A stretch of DNA of 61,177 bases from Paraburkholderia caledonica NBRC 102488 (GCF_000685095.1 NZ_BAYE01000031.1:1-61177); one strand, 5' to 3'. Positions 8,801 to 17,989 are shown, numbered from the stretch's first letter. The notes: generated from the letters alone by a model not told the origin. Numbers and translations are program-made.

Positions 8801-10738
8801 CTACCCTTCCTGTTGCGATGCGCTCTGCGGACGATGCCGCACTTGGACGCCAACCCTGCCTTGCGGCATGATCGCCTGAGCGCCGCCATTCTCTTCGCTC
8901 AGCACGGTCCCTTCACTGCCTGCATCGGCGCTCTGGCCCGCAGGCAATTCCGAAGCGGCGCCCTGATGCCCCTTGTCGAGTTCCGCCTGTTGCCACAGCA
9001 TTTCCAGCGTGCGCCGCAAACGCGCCGCCGTCACCGGCTTGTGCAAAACCGGAATGCCTTGCAAGGCGAGCGCAGCCAGTTCGGCCGACGCCATGTCGCC
9101 CGTAATCAGCAGCGTCACCACACCTTCGTGGCCTGCGTGCGCGAGCATGCTGCGCACTGCCGTGAGCGCCTGCGCGCCGGTCCTGTGATTGGCCAACTGA
9201 TAGTCGCATAGCACCGCATCGGGCACGAAACCGTCCGCCAGCGCGGCCAGCGCAGCGGCTTCGTCGCGTGCGCCGCGCACCGTGCAGCCCCAGCGCCCGA
9301 GCAGCGCGGAAAGGCCTTCGAGAATCGACGGTTCGTCGTCGATGCACAGCACCTGCCGCCCTTGCGCCGACGGTCCGCGCGCCCCCGCTTCGTTCAGGCT
9401 CGCAACAATTGCGCTCGCGTCGCCCTCCTGCACCGGGAAGCGGAACACCGAACCGCGGCCCGGCGCCGAGCGCAACTGCAACTCGCCGCCCAGCATGCCG
9501 ACCAGTCGCTTGACCGTCGGCAGCCCGAGGCCATGACCCTGGCGCGCGTCGCGCTGCGGGTTCGCGACCTGATAGAACTCCTCGAAAATGCGTTCATGCT
9601 CTTCAGCGGGAATACCGATGCCCGAATCGCGCACCTCGATATACCCGCCCGTGGTTCGCCCCGCGCGCCGGACACCGAGCCAGATCGCGCCTTCCTCGGT
9701 ATAGCGCACGGCGTTCGACAGCAGATTGCTCAGCACGCGTTCGAGCAGCACCGGATCGTCGTGGACCACCATTGACGTCGGCGGGATTCGCAGTGCGAGC
9801 CCTTTCGCCGCCGCCTGCGGTCGATACTGGCTGCCGACGCGCTCGAACAACTCGGAGAGCCGGAAATGCAGACGGATCACCTGCGTGACACCGCTCTCGA
9901 GCCGCGCGAGATCGAGCACCTGGTTGAACAGCTGATTGAGTGCTTCGACGTTATAGACAATGTGCTCGGCGGTCTTCGCATGCTGCGCGGGCGTCGCCGC
10001 CGGATCGTTCAGCGACGCCGCGAGCAGGCCGATCGCGTGCAGCGGCTGACGCAGGTCGTGGCTCGCTGCAGCGAAAAAGCGCGTTTTCGCGAGACTGGCC
10101 TCTTCGGCGACATGCTTTTGCATCGCAAGCGATTCGGCGAGGTACTGCTGATCGACGCGCGCCTGCACCACCTGCTGGAAGAGCTTCCGGTAGCTCAGCG
10201 CATACACGTTGATCGCGCAAAAGAAGAACGCGAGCACGATGGCAAGAATCGTGCGGTCGAACGTATGCGTGCCGAAGTGCAGCAGGATCGACGGGAACAG
10301 CAGGAATGGAATGGCCGTGGAGAAATTGAGCATGTCGAAACCGTTCGACATGAACACGCCCGCTGCCAGCGTCACAAGCATCACAGTGTGCAAGAGCGGC
10401 AAATCGCTCTGCGGGCTCTGGAACGCGAACCAGATGGCGATTCCAGGCGCGCTGTAAAGCAGCACGCCGCGCACGGCATGCAGATTGATCCAGCCGCGCG
10501 GCGAAACGAGATGCGCATAACGCCGGTTGCAGATCCACAGCGCGAGGCCCGCACAATTGGCCGCTGCATAGAACCCGAAGCAGGCAATGAAAAGCGGCGG
10601 CGAGGGTATGGCGGGCCAGTAGAGGGCAACCAGCACCGCGATCGAAAACCAGTGCGAGAAGAACGCGATCGGATCTTGCGCGTACAGCACGCGCACCAGG
10701 TCTTCGTCGATTGCACGCTGGATCGGGTCAGCCCGCAT
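8801..10738 (-). CDS. Membrane hybrid sensor histidine kinase with C-terminal receiver
   Basis: A 645-residue sensor kinase. Residues 25-185 hold about six hydrophobic segments with no large periplasmic domain, suggesting sensing within the membrane. HisKA follows with His227 in AAASHDLRQPLHAIG, then an HATPase_c domain (N box SNLLSNAVRYT, G boxes DSGIGIP and GHGLGL), then a receiver domain from about 463 with DD at 467-468 and phospho-acceptor Asp512 in LCDYQL. The start at 10738 has AAGGAG upstream; the 30 upstream codons in frame are less plausible. Its natural partner is the convergent LuxR-type regulator at 7877. Confidence 0.9.
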   Translation of the reverse strand: MRADPIQRAIDEDLVRVLYAQDPIAFFSHWFSIAVLVALYWPAIPSPPLFIACFGFYAAANCAGLALWICNRRYAHLVSPRGWINLHAVRGVLLYSAPGIAIWFAFQSPQSDLPLLHTVMLVTLAAGVFMSNGFDMLNFSTAIPFLLFPSILLHFGTHTFDRTILAIVLAFFFCAINVYALSYRKLFQQVVQARVDQQYLAESLAMQKHVAEEASLAKTRFFAAASHDLRQPLHAIGLLAASLNDPAATPAQHAKTAEHIVYNVEALNQLFNQVLDLARLESGVTQVIRLHFRLSELFERVGSQYRPQAAAKGLALRIPPTSMVVHDDPVLLERVLSNLLSNAVRYTEEGAIWLGVRRAGRTTGGYIEVRDSGIGIPAEEHERIFEEFYQVANPQRDARQGHGLGLPTVKRLVGMLGGELQLRSAPGRGSVFRFPVQEGDASAIVASLNEAGARGPSAQGRQVLCIDDEPSILEGLSALLGRWGCTVRGARDEAAALAALADGFVPDAVLCDYQLANHRTGAQALTAVRSMLAHAGHEGVVTLLITGDMASAELAALALQGIPVLHKPVTAARLRRTLEMLWQQAELDKGHQGAASELPAGQSADAGSEGTVLSEENGGAQAIMPQGRVGVQVRHRPQSASQQEG

Positions 10739-11079
10739 CGCGCGGTCTCCTTGTGGGGCACGGCAAATTCGGTGAGGTGGCGCGAAAGCCCAGCGCTCGC
10801 ATGAAGCGCGGCCCGGCGTGTTGCGCAAGAGCTTGCACGGTCTACGGCAATGCAGCGGCGAGGCGCAACCGCTTTCTCATCAGACGAATGAGGGGCGCCC
10901 TGTCAGATGGTTTACCTGGCAGTTTACCCATCAGCTACGACTTAATCCATATATGCGAAGCCGCCGCCGGCGACCATACTGCTTGCACAACATAGCGCGG
11001 CCCAACCGGTTCCATCGTCGATTCTTCGCCTGCAGTCGAGGCTCACCGCGCTTCTCGCCTTACCCTAATGGAGGCTTTC
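10739..11079. other. Divergent promoter region, kinase / sigma-like gene
   Basis: 341 bp without a gene. It holds two direct copies of GTTTACC (10910-10916 and 10922-10928), 12 bp apart start to start, and three loosely related CATCAG/GTCAGAT words nearby, which could be regulator half sites. Nothing else is clear. Confidence 0.4.
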
Positions 11080-11871
11080 ATGGGCGCAGTTCCGAGCCAC
11101 GAGTTCGTCCGCAATCTCGACGATGCGATCCTGCCCGATCTATGGCGCCGCCGTACCCGACTGTCCGCCGACGAGATGGTGTCGATGGTCGAGCTGGTCA
11201 AGCGGGCCTTGCGCACGTATCACCCGCTGGAGTTGCAGGCGCTCGGCGAAGACAAGGAAGAACTGGTCGCACAGTTCATTTATTCCAAGGTGTTGCGCCT
11301 CGCGCCCGGCCACACGGAAACGCATGCCTGCGCGGACAGCGCGCCATCCAACGGCTACGCATTGTGCGCGTATTTTCGCCGCTATCTGATCGACTGCCTG
11401 CGCAGCGCCGGCCATCAACGCAACGTGTCGATGGAAACCGACGGCATGGCGCAGGAAATCGATCTGCACGCCCAGGCATTGGAAGACCCCGTGCAAAGCG
11501 TGCTGCTGCAATATGGTCTCAACGAGCAGTGGGTGCGGCTCGCAGCTCGCGCATTTATCGAACGCCTCGACGAGCCCGAGCGCATCGTGCTGGCCGGTAG
11601 CCTTGGCTGGTGCTCGGAAGGCAAAGGTGGTTTGTCTGCGGTTGCGGCCCAGCATCGTGTGCCCTCGTATCACTATCGCGCCGTCAAACTCGGCGTCACC
11701 ATGAAAAAGACGGCCACCGCCGACGATTTTTCCAACACGAAGATCGGCCGCTGGCTCACGGACGTGCTGGGCATCGAAATAGACATCGACAATCGCGGCG
11801 CCATTCTGCTTGCGCTCAACCTGCTTGCGGCAGAATCGAGCGATAGCGAAATGAATGAAGTAGCCGCGTAA
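11080..11871 (+). CDS. Conserved-type hypothetical protein with a sigma-factor-like outline
   Basis: I do not recognise a named family. The 263-residue protein has no signal peptide or membrane segment and is largely helical. Residues 92-118 (CAYFRRYLIDCLRSAGHQRN) resemble the region-2 pattern of sigma-70-like factors, in which an aromatic/basic helix runs into IIDxLR. Residues 150-205 (ARAFIERLDEPERIVLAGSLGW, then a possible helix-turn-helix around LSAVAAQHRVPSYHYRAVKLG) resemble region 4. This is inference from pattern only. The start at 11080 is chosen over 11068 because GGAGG at 11070-11074 lies 5 nt before it. It is followed by a strong intrinsic terminator and seems to be transcribed alone. 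Confidence 0.6.
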   Translation: MGAVPSHEFVRNLDDAILPDLWRRRTRLSADEMVSMVELVKRALRTYHPLELQALGEDKEELVAQFIYSKVLRLAPGHTETHACADSAPSNGYALCAYFRRYLIDCLRSAGHQRNVSMETDGMAQEIDLHAQALEDPVQSVLLQYGLNEQWVRLAARAFIERLDEPERIVLAGSLGWCSEGKGGLSAVAAQHRVPSYHYRAVKLGVTMKKTATADDFSNTKIGRWLTDVLGIEIDIDNRGAILLALNLLAAESSDSEMNEVAA

Positions 11872-11936
11872 CAGCGCAAATGGATCAGCGCCAGGCAGAA
11901 GGCAAAAAAAACCGGGGGCGGCACCAATGCCGCCTA

Positions 11937-11963
11937 GCGCATCGCGTCGATGCGCCTTTTTTT
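11937..11963 (+). terminator. Rho-independent terminator
   Basis: GCGCATCG (11937-11944) pairs perfectly with CGATGCGC (11948-11955) over a 3-nt loop and is followed by a run of seven T. A second small hairpin (GCGGCA/TGCCGC) sits just upstream. It ends the transcript of the sigma-like gene. Confidence 0.88.
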
Positions 11964-12067
11964 GTCATCCCGCACCGCCTACGATAAAAAAACCGCGAGA
12001 GCGCGCCGTCTAAGTTGCGCAGCTCGGATCCGTTTCCCAGCATCGATTCCTGACGAGGTGGTCCAGT

Positions 12068-15000
12068 ATGAACCGCTTATCGAGCGCCATGACGGCGATG
12101 AAATCGCACTACGAAGTCGTCGTGATCGGTTCGGGTTACGGCGGCGCCATCGCCGCAAGCCGCATGGCGCGCGCGGGTCGCAGCGTGTGCGTGCTCGAGC
12201 GCGGGCGCGAATTCATGGCCGGCGAATTCCCGCGCACACCTTTTCAGGGCGCCGAGCAGGTGCAATACAACACGGCGCTCGCGCAAATCGGCTCGCCGCT
12301 CGCGCTGCTCGAAGTGCATGTGAACGACGACGTCAACGCCGTGGTCGGCTGCGGCCTCGGCGGTACTTCGCTGATCAACGCCAATGTCGCATTGAAGGCC
12401 GATCCGCGCCTGTGGGACGACCGGCGCTGGCCCGCCGCGTTGCGCGCCGATCAGGCCGGACGCGACAAAGGTTATCAGCGTGCGTGGGACATGCTCGAAC
12501 CGTCGCCCGTCCCGGCGCGCTTCCGCAAATTGCCGAAACTGGTTGCGCTCGGAAAATCCGCCGAGGCGCTCGGCATGGCAGACCGCTTCAGCACGCCGCC
12601 TGTGACCGTTACGTTCGAGGACCGCACCAACGCGGCCGGCGTCCCGCAGAAAGCGTGCACTGGTTGCGGCGACTGCAACTCGGGCTGCAACTACGACGCC
12701 AAGAATTCCACGCACATGAACTATCTGCCCGATGCCGTCGCGCACGGCGCGCAGATTTTCACGGGAGCCGCGGTGCATTCGGTGGTGCGCAATGTGGACA
12801 CGCAGAAGTGGCAAGTCGCCTACCAGCTCGTGCGTCTCGGCCGCGAGAGCTACGATGCGCCGGACCTCTTCGTCACCGCCGACATCGTGATCGTGTCGGC
12901 GGGAACAATCGGCTCGAGCGCGTTGCTCCTGCGTTCGCGCAACGAGGGCTTGAACGTATCCGGCATGCTCGGCCAGCGCTTCACGGGCAACGGCGACGTG
13001 CTCGCCTTCGCGTACAACACCGACGGCGTGATCAACGGCGTCGGCTGGGGCGCGCATGTCGATCGCGAAATACCTCCGGTCGGCCCGACTATCACTGGCC
13101 TGATCGATCATCGCAATACCGCGGACGTCAACGACGGCTTCGTGATCGAGGAAGGTTCGCTCGCCGGGCCGATCGGCGCGGCGCTCGTCGGCATGCTAGG
13201 CGCCGCTGCGCCGCTCTCGGGCGTGGATGTTTCGGGGTCGCGCACGATCGAACAGCAGTTTGCTTACGACGCACGGGTCGTCGAAGGGTTGCTGCACGGA
13301 CCCTATCGCGGCGCGCTCAATCACACGCAAAGCTACCTCGTGATGGCGCACGACGACGAAAGCGGCCAGATCAGCGTGAATGAAAAGGGACGGCCGCGCA
13401 TCGCATGGGAAAACGCGGGCAAGCAGCCCATTTTCGCAACCGTCGAGGACACACTAAAGAGAGCGACCGTTCCGCTCGGCGGCAAATACCTGCGCGATCC
13501 GATTTCGAACGACATTTTCGGCAACCGGACCGTGACCGTGCATCCGCTTGGCGGCTGCGCGATGGGCGAGGACGCGCAGCATGGCGTGGTCGATCATATG
13601 GGCCGCGTTTTCAGCGGCAAGACCGGCACCGACGTACACGAGGGCCTCTACGTGATGGACGGCGCGGTCATGCCCCTGTCGCTCGGTGTGAATCCGTTGT
13701 GGACGATCTCGGCGCTCGCCGAGCGCAATTGCGCGCTGCTGGCGGCATCGCGAGGCTGGACGATCGACTACGATTCGAAGGGCACCGCCGGCACGCCACC
13801 CGTGCAGAAGATCGGACTGCGTTTCACCGAAACAATGGTCGGCCACTACACGCCGACCGGCGCGAACGAGGCCGCCGCAAGCCCCATTGCTTTCACGCTC
13901 ACGGTCGAATCCGACGACCTCGCCGATATGCTTGGCAATCCCGATCATATGGCGAGAACGGCCGGCACGCTGACCTGCCCTGCTCTGTCCGCACAGCCAA
14001 TGACGATCACCGAGGGCACCTTCAATCTCTTCGTGGCCGACCCGGACGACGTTGACGAGCGCAACATGAACTATCGAATGACGCTCAATTCGGCGGAAGG
14101 CAAGACCTGGTATCTGAGCGGGCAAAAGATCATTACACGTACGTCGCCGCTCGAGTTGTGGGAGCAGACGAACACGCTGTATGCGCAGGTTCGCGATGCG
14201 CCGTCGATCGACGCGCCGCCTGTGGGCACCGCGAAGCTGGTCATCACGCCGGAAAACTTCCTGAAGCAGCAACGCACGCTCGAAGTCACCAATGCGCCCG
14301 ATCTGACAACGCGTCTCGAATGGACGTTGAAGTTCGGCAAGTTCTTTGCTGGCGTGCTGTTCAGCGAATATGGCGGCGTTGCTGCGCCTTTACAGTACTA
14401 CGACCCGAACGGGGCACCACGCCTGAAGCGTGCCCTTCGTGCGCCAGCGCCACAGGTGTTCTTCTTCGACACGCTGGACGGCACGCACCTGCGGCTCACG
14501 CGCTACGTCGATCCAGCGCGCAAGAACGCGCGCCCTGTGTTGCTGATTCACGGCTCAGGCGTGTCGAGCCGTATCTTCTCGACGGATCTGATCGGCACCA
14601 ACCTCGTCGAATATCTGTGCGCCGCGGGCTACGACGTGTGGCTCGTGGATCTTCGCGTGAGCATCGAAATGCCGAGCGTGCTCGTGCCGACGAACGTCGA
14701 TAAGGTCGCGCTCGAAGACATTCCCGCAGCCGTTGCAAAGATTCGCGAAGTGACGGGCGCAGCGGATATCCAGGCGCTAGGCCACTGCATGGGCGGCCTC
14801 GCGTTGAGCATGTCGCTGATGGCGGGACTCGAAGGCGTGCGCTCTGCGGTGATATCGCAGGTGGCCGCGCATCCGGTGCCAGGCCGGCTCGGCAGGATCA
14901 AGGCCGGCCTGCATATCCCCGACATCATGCAGCACCTTGGCGTGACCGACCTCACTGCCTACACAAAGGACGAAAGGTGGCCGCACAATCTGTTCGACGA

Positions 15001-15478
15001 AGCACTGCGGCTCTACCCGGTCGATCACGACGAGGGCTGCGGCAACCCGATCTGTCATCGCGCGACTTTCATGTACGGCCTGCTCTACGAACACGCACAG
15101 GTGAGCGAGACACTTCATTCGAATTTGCAGGAACTGCTCGGCGTACATGACGTCGGCGTGTTCAAGCATCTCGCCGCCATGGTGCGCGCGGGCAACGTCG
15201 TCAACGCCGACGGTGATGACGTCTATCTGAAAGGCGCGCGCGGCATGAAAGGGCTGGAAGGCATGCGGATTCCGATCGGTTTTATTCACGGCGACTGCAA
15301 CGAAACGTATGTGCCGCAAAGCACCGCGCTCACCTACGAGATGCTCGTCAATGCGTTTCCCGAACAGCCTTATGAGCGGTATCTGATCCCGGGTTACGGA
15401 CACATCGACTGCATCTTCGGCAAGAACGCGGCAGTCGATGTCTATCCGTCTATTGCGCGCTATCTGAACGCGCACTAA
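12068..15478 (+). CDS. GMC/cholesterol-oxidase-like flavoenzyme fused to an alpha/beta hydrolase
   Basis: An 1136-residue multidomain protein. Residues 14-45 form an FAD-binding Rossmann motif (VVVIGSGYGGAIAA, ending in LERG). Residues 197-207 carry four cysteines, Cys197, Cys200, Cys203 and Cys207, in ferredoxin-like C-x2-C-x2-C-x3-C spacing. The GMC C-terminal half shows HPLGGCAMG and DGAVMP, ending near residue 565. Residues 570-810 are an unassigned, probably beta-rich linker domain. Residues 820-1136 form an alpha/beta hydrolase with LLIHGSG, a nucleophile elbow GHCMGG where Cys907 replaces the usual Ser, Asp1076 and His1112. The related family oxidises sterols or long-chain alcohols; the substrate here is unknown. 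No signal peptide is evident. GAGGTGG precedes the start. Confidence 0.85.
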   Translation: MNRLSSAMTAMKSHYEVVVIGSGYGGAIAASRMARAGRSVCVLERGREFMAGEFPRTPFQGAEQVQYNTALAQIGSPLALLEVHVNDDVNAVVGCGLGGTSLINANVALKADPRLWDDRRWPAALRADQAGRDKGYQRAWDMLEPSPVPARFRKLPKLVALGKSAEALGMADRFSTPPVTVTFEDRTNAAGVPQKACTGCGDCNSGCNYDAKNSTHMNYLPDAVAHGAQIFTGAAVHSVVRNVDTQKWQVAYQLVRLGRESYDAPDLFVTADIVIVSAGTIGSSALLLRSRNEGLNVSGMLGQRFTGNGDVLAFAYNTDGVINGVGWGAHVDREIPPVGPTITGLIDHRNTADVNDGFVIEEGSLAGPIGAALVGMLGAAAPLSGVDVSGSRTIEQQFAYDARVVEGLLHGPYRGALNHTQSYLVMAHDDESGQISVNEKGRPRIAWENAGKQPIFATVEDTLKRATVPLGGKYLRDPISNDIFGNRTVTVHPLGGCAMGEDAQHGVVDHMGRVFSGKTGTDVHEGLYVMDGAVMPLSLGVNPLWTISALAERNCALLAASRGWTIDYDSKGTAGTPPVQKIGLRFTETMVGHYTPTGANEAAASPIAFTLTVESDDLADMLGNPDHMARTAGTLTCPALSAQPMTITEGTFNLFVADPDDVDERNMNYRMTLNSAEGKTWYLSGQKIITRTSPLELWEQTNTLYAQVRDAPSIDAPPVGTAKLVITPENFLKQQRTLEVTNAPDLTTRLEWTLKFGKFFAGVLFSEYGGVAAPLQYYDPNGAPRLKRALRAPAPQVFFFDTLDGTHLRLTRYVDPARKNARPVLLIHGSGVSSRIFSTDLIGTNLVEYLCAAGYDVWLVDLRVSIEMPSVLVPTNVDKVALEDIPAAVAKIREVTGAADIQALGHCMGGLALSMSLMAGLEGVRSAVISQVAAHPVPGRLGRIKAGLHIPDIMQHLGVTDLTAYTKDERWPHNLFDEALRLYPVDHDEGCGNPICHRATFMYGLLYEHAQVSETLHSNLQELLGVHDVGVFKHLAAMVRAGNVVNADGDDVYLKGARGMKGLEGMRIPIGFIHGDCNETYVPQSTALTYEMLVNAFPEQPYERYLIPGYGHIDCIFGKNAAVDVYPSIARYLNAH

Positions 15479-15487
15479 AGCCGTATT

Positions 15488-16921
15488 TCAGAACAGCTTG
15501 CCTGGATTGAGAATGCCGTTGGGGTCGAGCGCATGCTTGATTGCTGCCATGGCTGCGAGTTCGGCAGGCGAGCGCGAGATGGGCAGAAACTCGCGCTTGA
15601 GCAAACCGATTCCATGTTCAGCCGACACGGACCCATGCAGCGGCCCGAGCATTTCATAAACGAACGCGTACACGGCGTGATGATCGACGCCCGGGATCGA
15701 ATGGCCGTCCACGGTGACATGCAAATTCGAGTCGCCGATGTGCCCGAAGAAATATGATTCGTTGCCGGGCCACCGTTCGTTCAGGGCCGAGCGGCAGCGT
15801 TCCACGAATTCGCCGATCACGCTGATCGGCAGACTCACGTCGAAATTGATCGCATCGAGCCGCACTGGAAATTCGGCGGTGCATTCGCGAATGGCCCATA
15901 GCGCACGCGCGTCTGCCACGGATTGCGCTATCACCGCATCGCGGATCGCGCCTTGCTCGAGCGCGTCGGTAAGCGCGGCGGAAAAGCGCTCGCCGTTGTC
16001 GCTTGCATCGAAACTCGCGTGTTCGATCAGCGCGTAGAGCGGATGCGATCCGTTGAACGGCGAACGCGCGCCCGTAAGCTCGACGCCGAATTCGTAGAAG
16101 TCCGGCCACATGATTTCGAATGCGCCGATGTCGTTGCCGAAACGCGTCGACAGACGCCGGAGCAGATTGACGGCCGCATCATAGCCATCGAGTGCGACGA
16201 GCGCCGTGTGACGTGCGGCGCGCTGCGGATGAAGCCGCAGCACCGCGCGCGTGATGATGCCGAGCGTGCCTTCCGAGCCGATGAACCAGTGCTTGAGGTC
16301 ATAGCCGGTGTTGTTCTTGACCATCTTGCCAAGCGAGGTCAACACGTCGCCATTGGCGAGCACGACTTCGAGACCCAGCACCTGATCGCGCGCGGTCCCC
16401 GACTGGATCACGCGATTGCCGCCTGCATTGGTCGCGAGATTGCCGCCGATCTGGCATGAGCCGCGCGCGCCGAGATCGAGCGCGAGTTCAAAGCCCGCTT
16501 GCGCCGCCGCTTCCTGTGCGGTTTGCAAGGTCGTGCCGGCGCGCACCGTCAGCGTGGCCGAAGCCGCGTCGATTTCCTCGATGCCGGTCAAGCGTTCCAG
16601 CGACAACGCGATGTCGGTGGCGCGAGCAATCGCTCCGCCGGCGAGGCCCGTCATACCGCCCTGCGGCACCACTGGCTGACAGGCAGCATGGCAAATGGCG
16701 AGCGCACGCGAGACGTCCTCCGTGCTGCGCGGCAGCAGCAATGCGGCAGGCCGGGTCGGAGCGTGACGCGTCCAGTCGGTCAGCGCGCGTTCGCCGATCT
16801 CGTCGCCCACGCGCACCGCCTCATCGCCGAGCGCGGCACGCAGCGCGTCGAGCGTTGCGGCAAGCGGAGCCGTGAGGCCAGCCGTGCTGATCGGCGGGTT
16901 CGCGTTGCTGTTATCGGTCAT
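15488..16921 (-). CDS. FAD-binding D-2-hydroxyacid dehydrogenase (GlcD / D-2-hydroxyglutarate dehydrogenase-like)
   Basis: A 477-residue flavoenzyme of the vanillyl-alcohol-oxidase fold. The FAD-binding half shows PQGGMTGLAGG and the segment SCQIGGNLATNAGGNR that wraps the pyrophosphate. The C-terminal FAD-oxidase_C half has FGHIGDSNLHV, SAEHGIG and the terminal DPNGILNPGKLF, all typical of GlcD, D-lactate and D-2-hydroxyglutarate dehydrogenases. The start at 16921 (MTDNSNANPP) gives the expected N terminus; the 74 codons upstream are out-of-family. It lies 28 bp after the 2-oxoglutarate oxygenase gene on the same strand, so the two are probably co-transcribed from the operator-bearing region near 17.98 kb. 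It is convergent with the GMC fusion gene (9 bp apart). Confidence 0.88.
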   Translation of the reverse strand: MTDNSNANPPISTAGLTAPLAATLDALRAALGDEAVRVGDEIGERALTDWTRHAPTRPAALLLPRSTEDVSRALAICHAACQPVVPQGGMTGLAGGAIARATDIALSLERLTGIEEIDAASATLTVRAGTTLQTAQEAAAQAGFELALDLGARGSCQIGGNLATNAGGNRVIQSGTARDQVLGLEVVLANGDVLTSLGKMVKNNTGYDLKHWFIGSEGTLGIITRAVLRLHPQRAARHTALVALDGYDAAVNLLRRLSTRFGNDIGAFEIMWPDFYEFGVELTGARSPFNGSHPLYALIEHASFDASDNGERFSAALTDALEQGAIRDAVIAQSVADARALWAIRECTAEFPVRLDAINFDVSLPISVIGEFVERCRSALNERWPGNESYFFGHIGDSNLHVTVDGHSIPGVDHHAVYAFVYEMLGPLHGSVSAEHGIGLLKREFLPISRSPAELAAMAAIKHALDPNGILNPGKLF

Positions 16922-16949
16922 GCAAGTGTTCCTTCGGTGACCTGTTTGC

Positions 16950-17924
16950 TTATGTCGTTTGAGCAGCGTGCTTCTTCCGATAGCCCATTGAATCGTTGAT
17001 GCGCCCGAGAATATAGTCGCCCGCGGCCACCGGCTGATACTTTGGATGGTCCGCGCTCGCGCCCAGATCGCGCGGATCGACGATTGCGCCGTAGGTCGGA
17101 TCGTAGAACGTCGCGATCGAATAACGCTCACGCCCAGACGCATTGATCACGCGATGAAGTGTCGAGCGAAACCGGTCGTCGGTCCAGCGAGCGAGAAGAT
17201 CGCCGACGTTGACGACGAAGCTGCCCTCCACAGGCGGCGCATCGATCCACGTATCGTTGGCGATTTCACGCACCTGCAAGCCGCCCACCTGGTCCTGCCA
17301 CAGCAGTGTGATGCAGCCGTAATCGGTATGCGGCGCGACACCGAATTGATCTTCGTCCGACTGAGGCGGCTGCGGCGGATAGTAGACCATCTGCGTGCGC
17401 TGCATCCGCTTCGTATAACGCGGCGCGAAAAAATGTTCGTCGACGCCAAGACTGACCGCCACCGCGCGCAGCAGATCGGCGCCGCATGCGCCCACCGCCT
17501 CGTAGTAGCCGTACAACGCGGGACGCAGCTCGGGCATGAACTCCGGCCAGTTGTTCGGTCCGCGTAGCGCCTGGCCCGCGAGCACATCCGGATCGTCTTC
17601 GGGCAATTCGAGTCCGATGCTGAAAAACTCTTTGTAATCGGGCCGTTTTGCCTGGTACATGGTCGCGTCGCCAAGCGCATTAAAACCGCGATGCCGATGG
17701 TTGACCGCCGCGCGCCGTTTGATCTCGGGTGCGAAGGCGAAGAACGTGCGCGCAGCCTGTGCCGCCGCGTCGATTGTCGCTTGCGGCACGCCGTGATTGA
17801 CGATGTAGAAGAAGCCGATCGTCGTGCACGCTTCGCGAATTTCCTGCGCCACGCGCTGCAACGCATGCGGGTCGCCCGCGCGCACGCCGGCAAAGTCAAT
17901 GAGTGGAATACGGGTCACAGGCAT
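16950..17924 (-). CDS. Isopenicillin-N-synthase-like 2-oxoglutarate/Fe(II) oxygenase
   Basis: A 324-residue cytosolic non-haem iron oxygenase. The DIOX_N part covers residues 5-110. The double-stranded beta-helix carries the facial triad His199-x-Asp201 (APHTDYGCITLLWQ) and His257, with Arg267-x-Ser269 (RYS) as the 2-oxoglutarate carboxylate clamp. The presence of the clamp argues for 2-oxoglutarate as co-substrate. It is first gene of the minus arm of module A, diverging from an amino-acid ABC operon, with a GGTATATACC palindrome 56-65 bp upstream. A role hydroxylating the imported amino-acid-like compound is inference. ACGGAG precedes the start. Confidence 0.88.
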   Translation of the reverse strand: MPVTRIPLIDFAGVRAGDPHALQRVAQEIREACTTIGFFYIVNHGVPQATIDAAAQAARTFFAFAPEIKRRAAVNHRHRGFNALGDATMYQAKRPDYKEFFSIGLELPEDDPDVLAGQALRGPNNWPEFMPELRPALYGYYEAVGACGADLLRAVAVSLGVDEHFFAPRYTKRMQRTQMVYYPPQPPQSDEDQFGVAPHTDYGCITLLWQDQVGGLQVREIANDTWIDAPPVEGSFVVNVGDLLARWTDDRFRSTLHRVINASGRERYSIATFYDPTYGAIVDPRDLGASADHPKYQPVAAGDYILGRINDSMGYRKKHAAQTT

Positions 17925-17979
17925 CGCGTTGCTCCGTAAGAGGACCGGCCGGACCGGCGGGTCGCCAGGTCATTGCAGT

Positions 17980-17989
17980 GGTATATACC
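17980..17989. promoter_or_regulatory. HutC-type operator, oxygenase side
   Basis: GGTATATACC is a 10-bp perfect palindrome whose core GTATATAC (17981-17988) fits the HutC-subfamily consensus GTMTAKAC of GntR regulators. Read on the minus strand it also contains TATACC, which could be the -10 of the oxygenase promoter. Confidence 0.65.

Noticed and set aside
11950..13383. Long Arg-rich plus-strand frame overlapping the GMC fusion gene
   Set aside because: Same-strand alternative frame of the oxidase; no start context and no protein-like composition.
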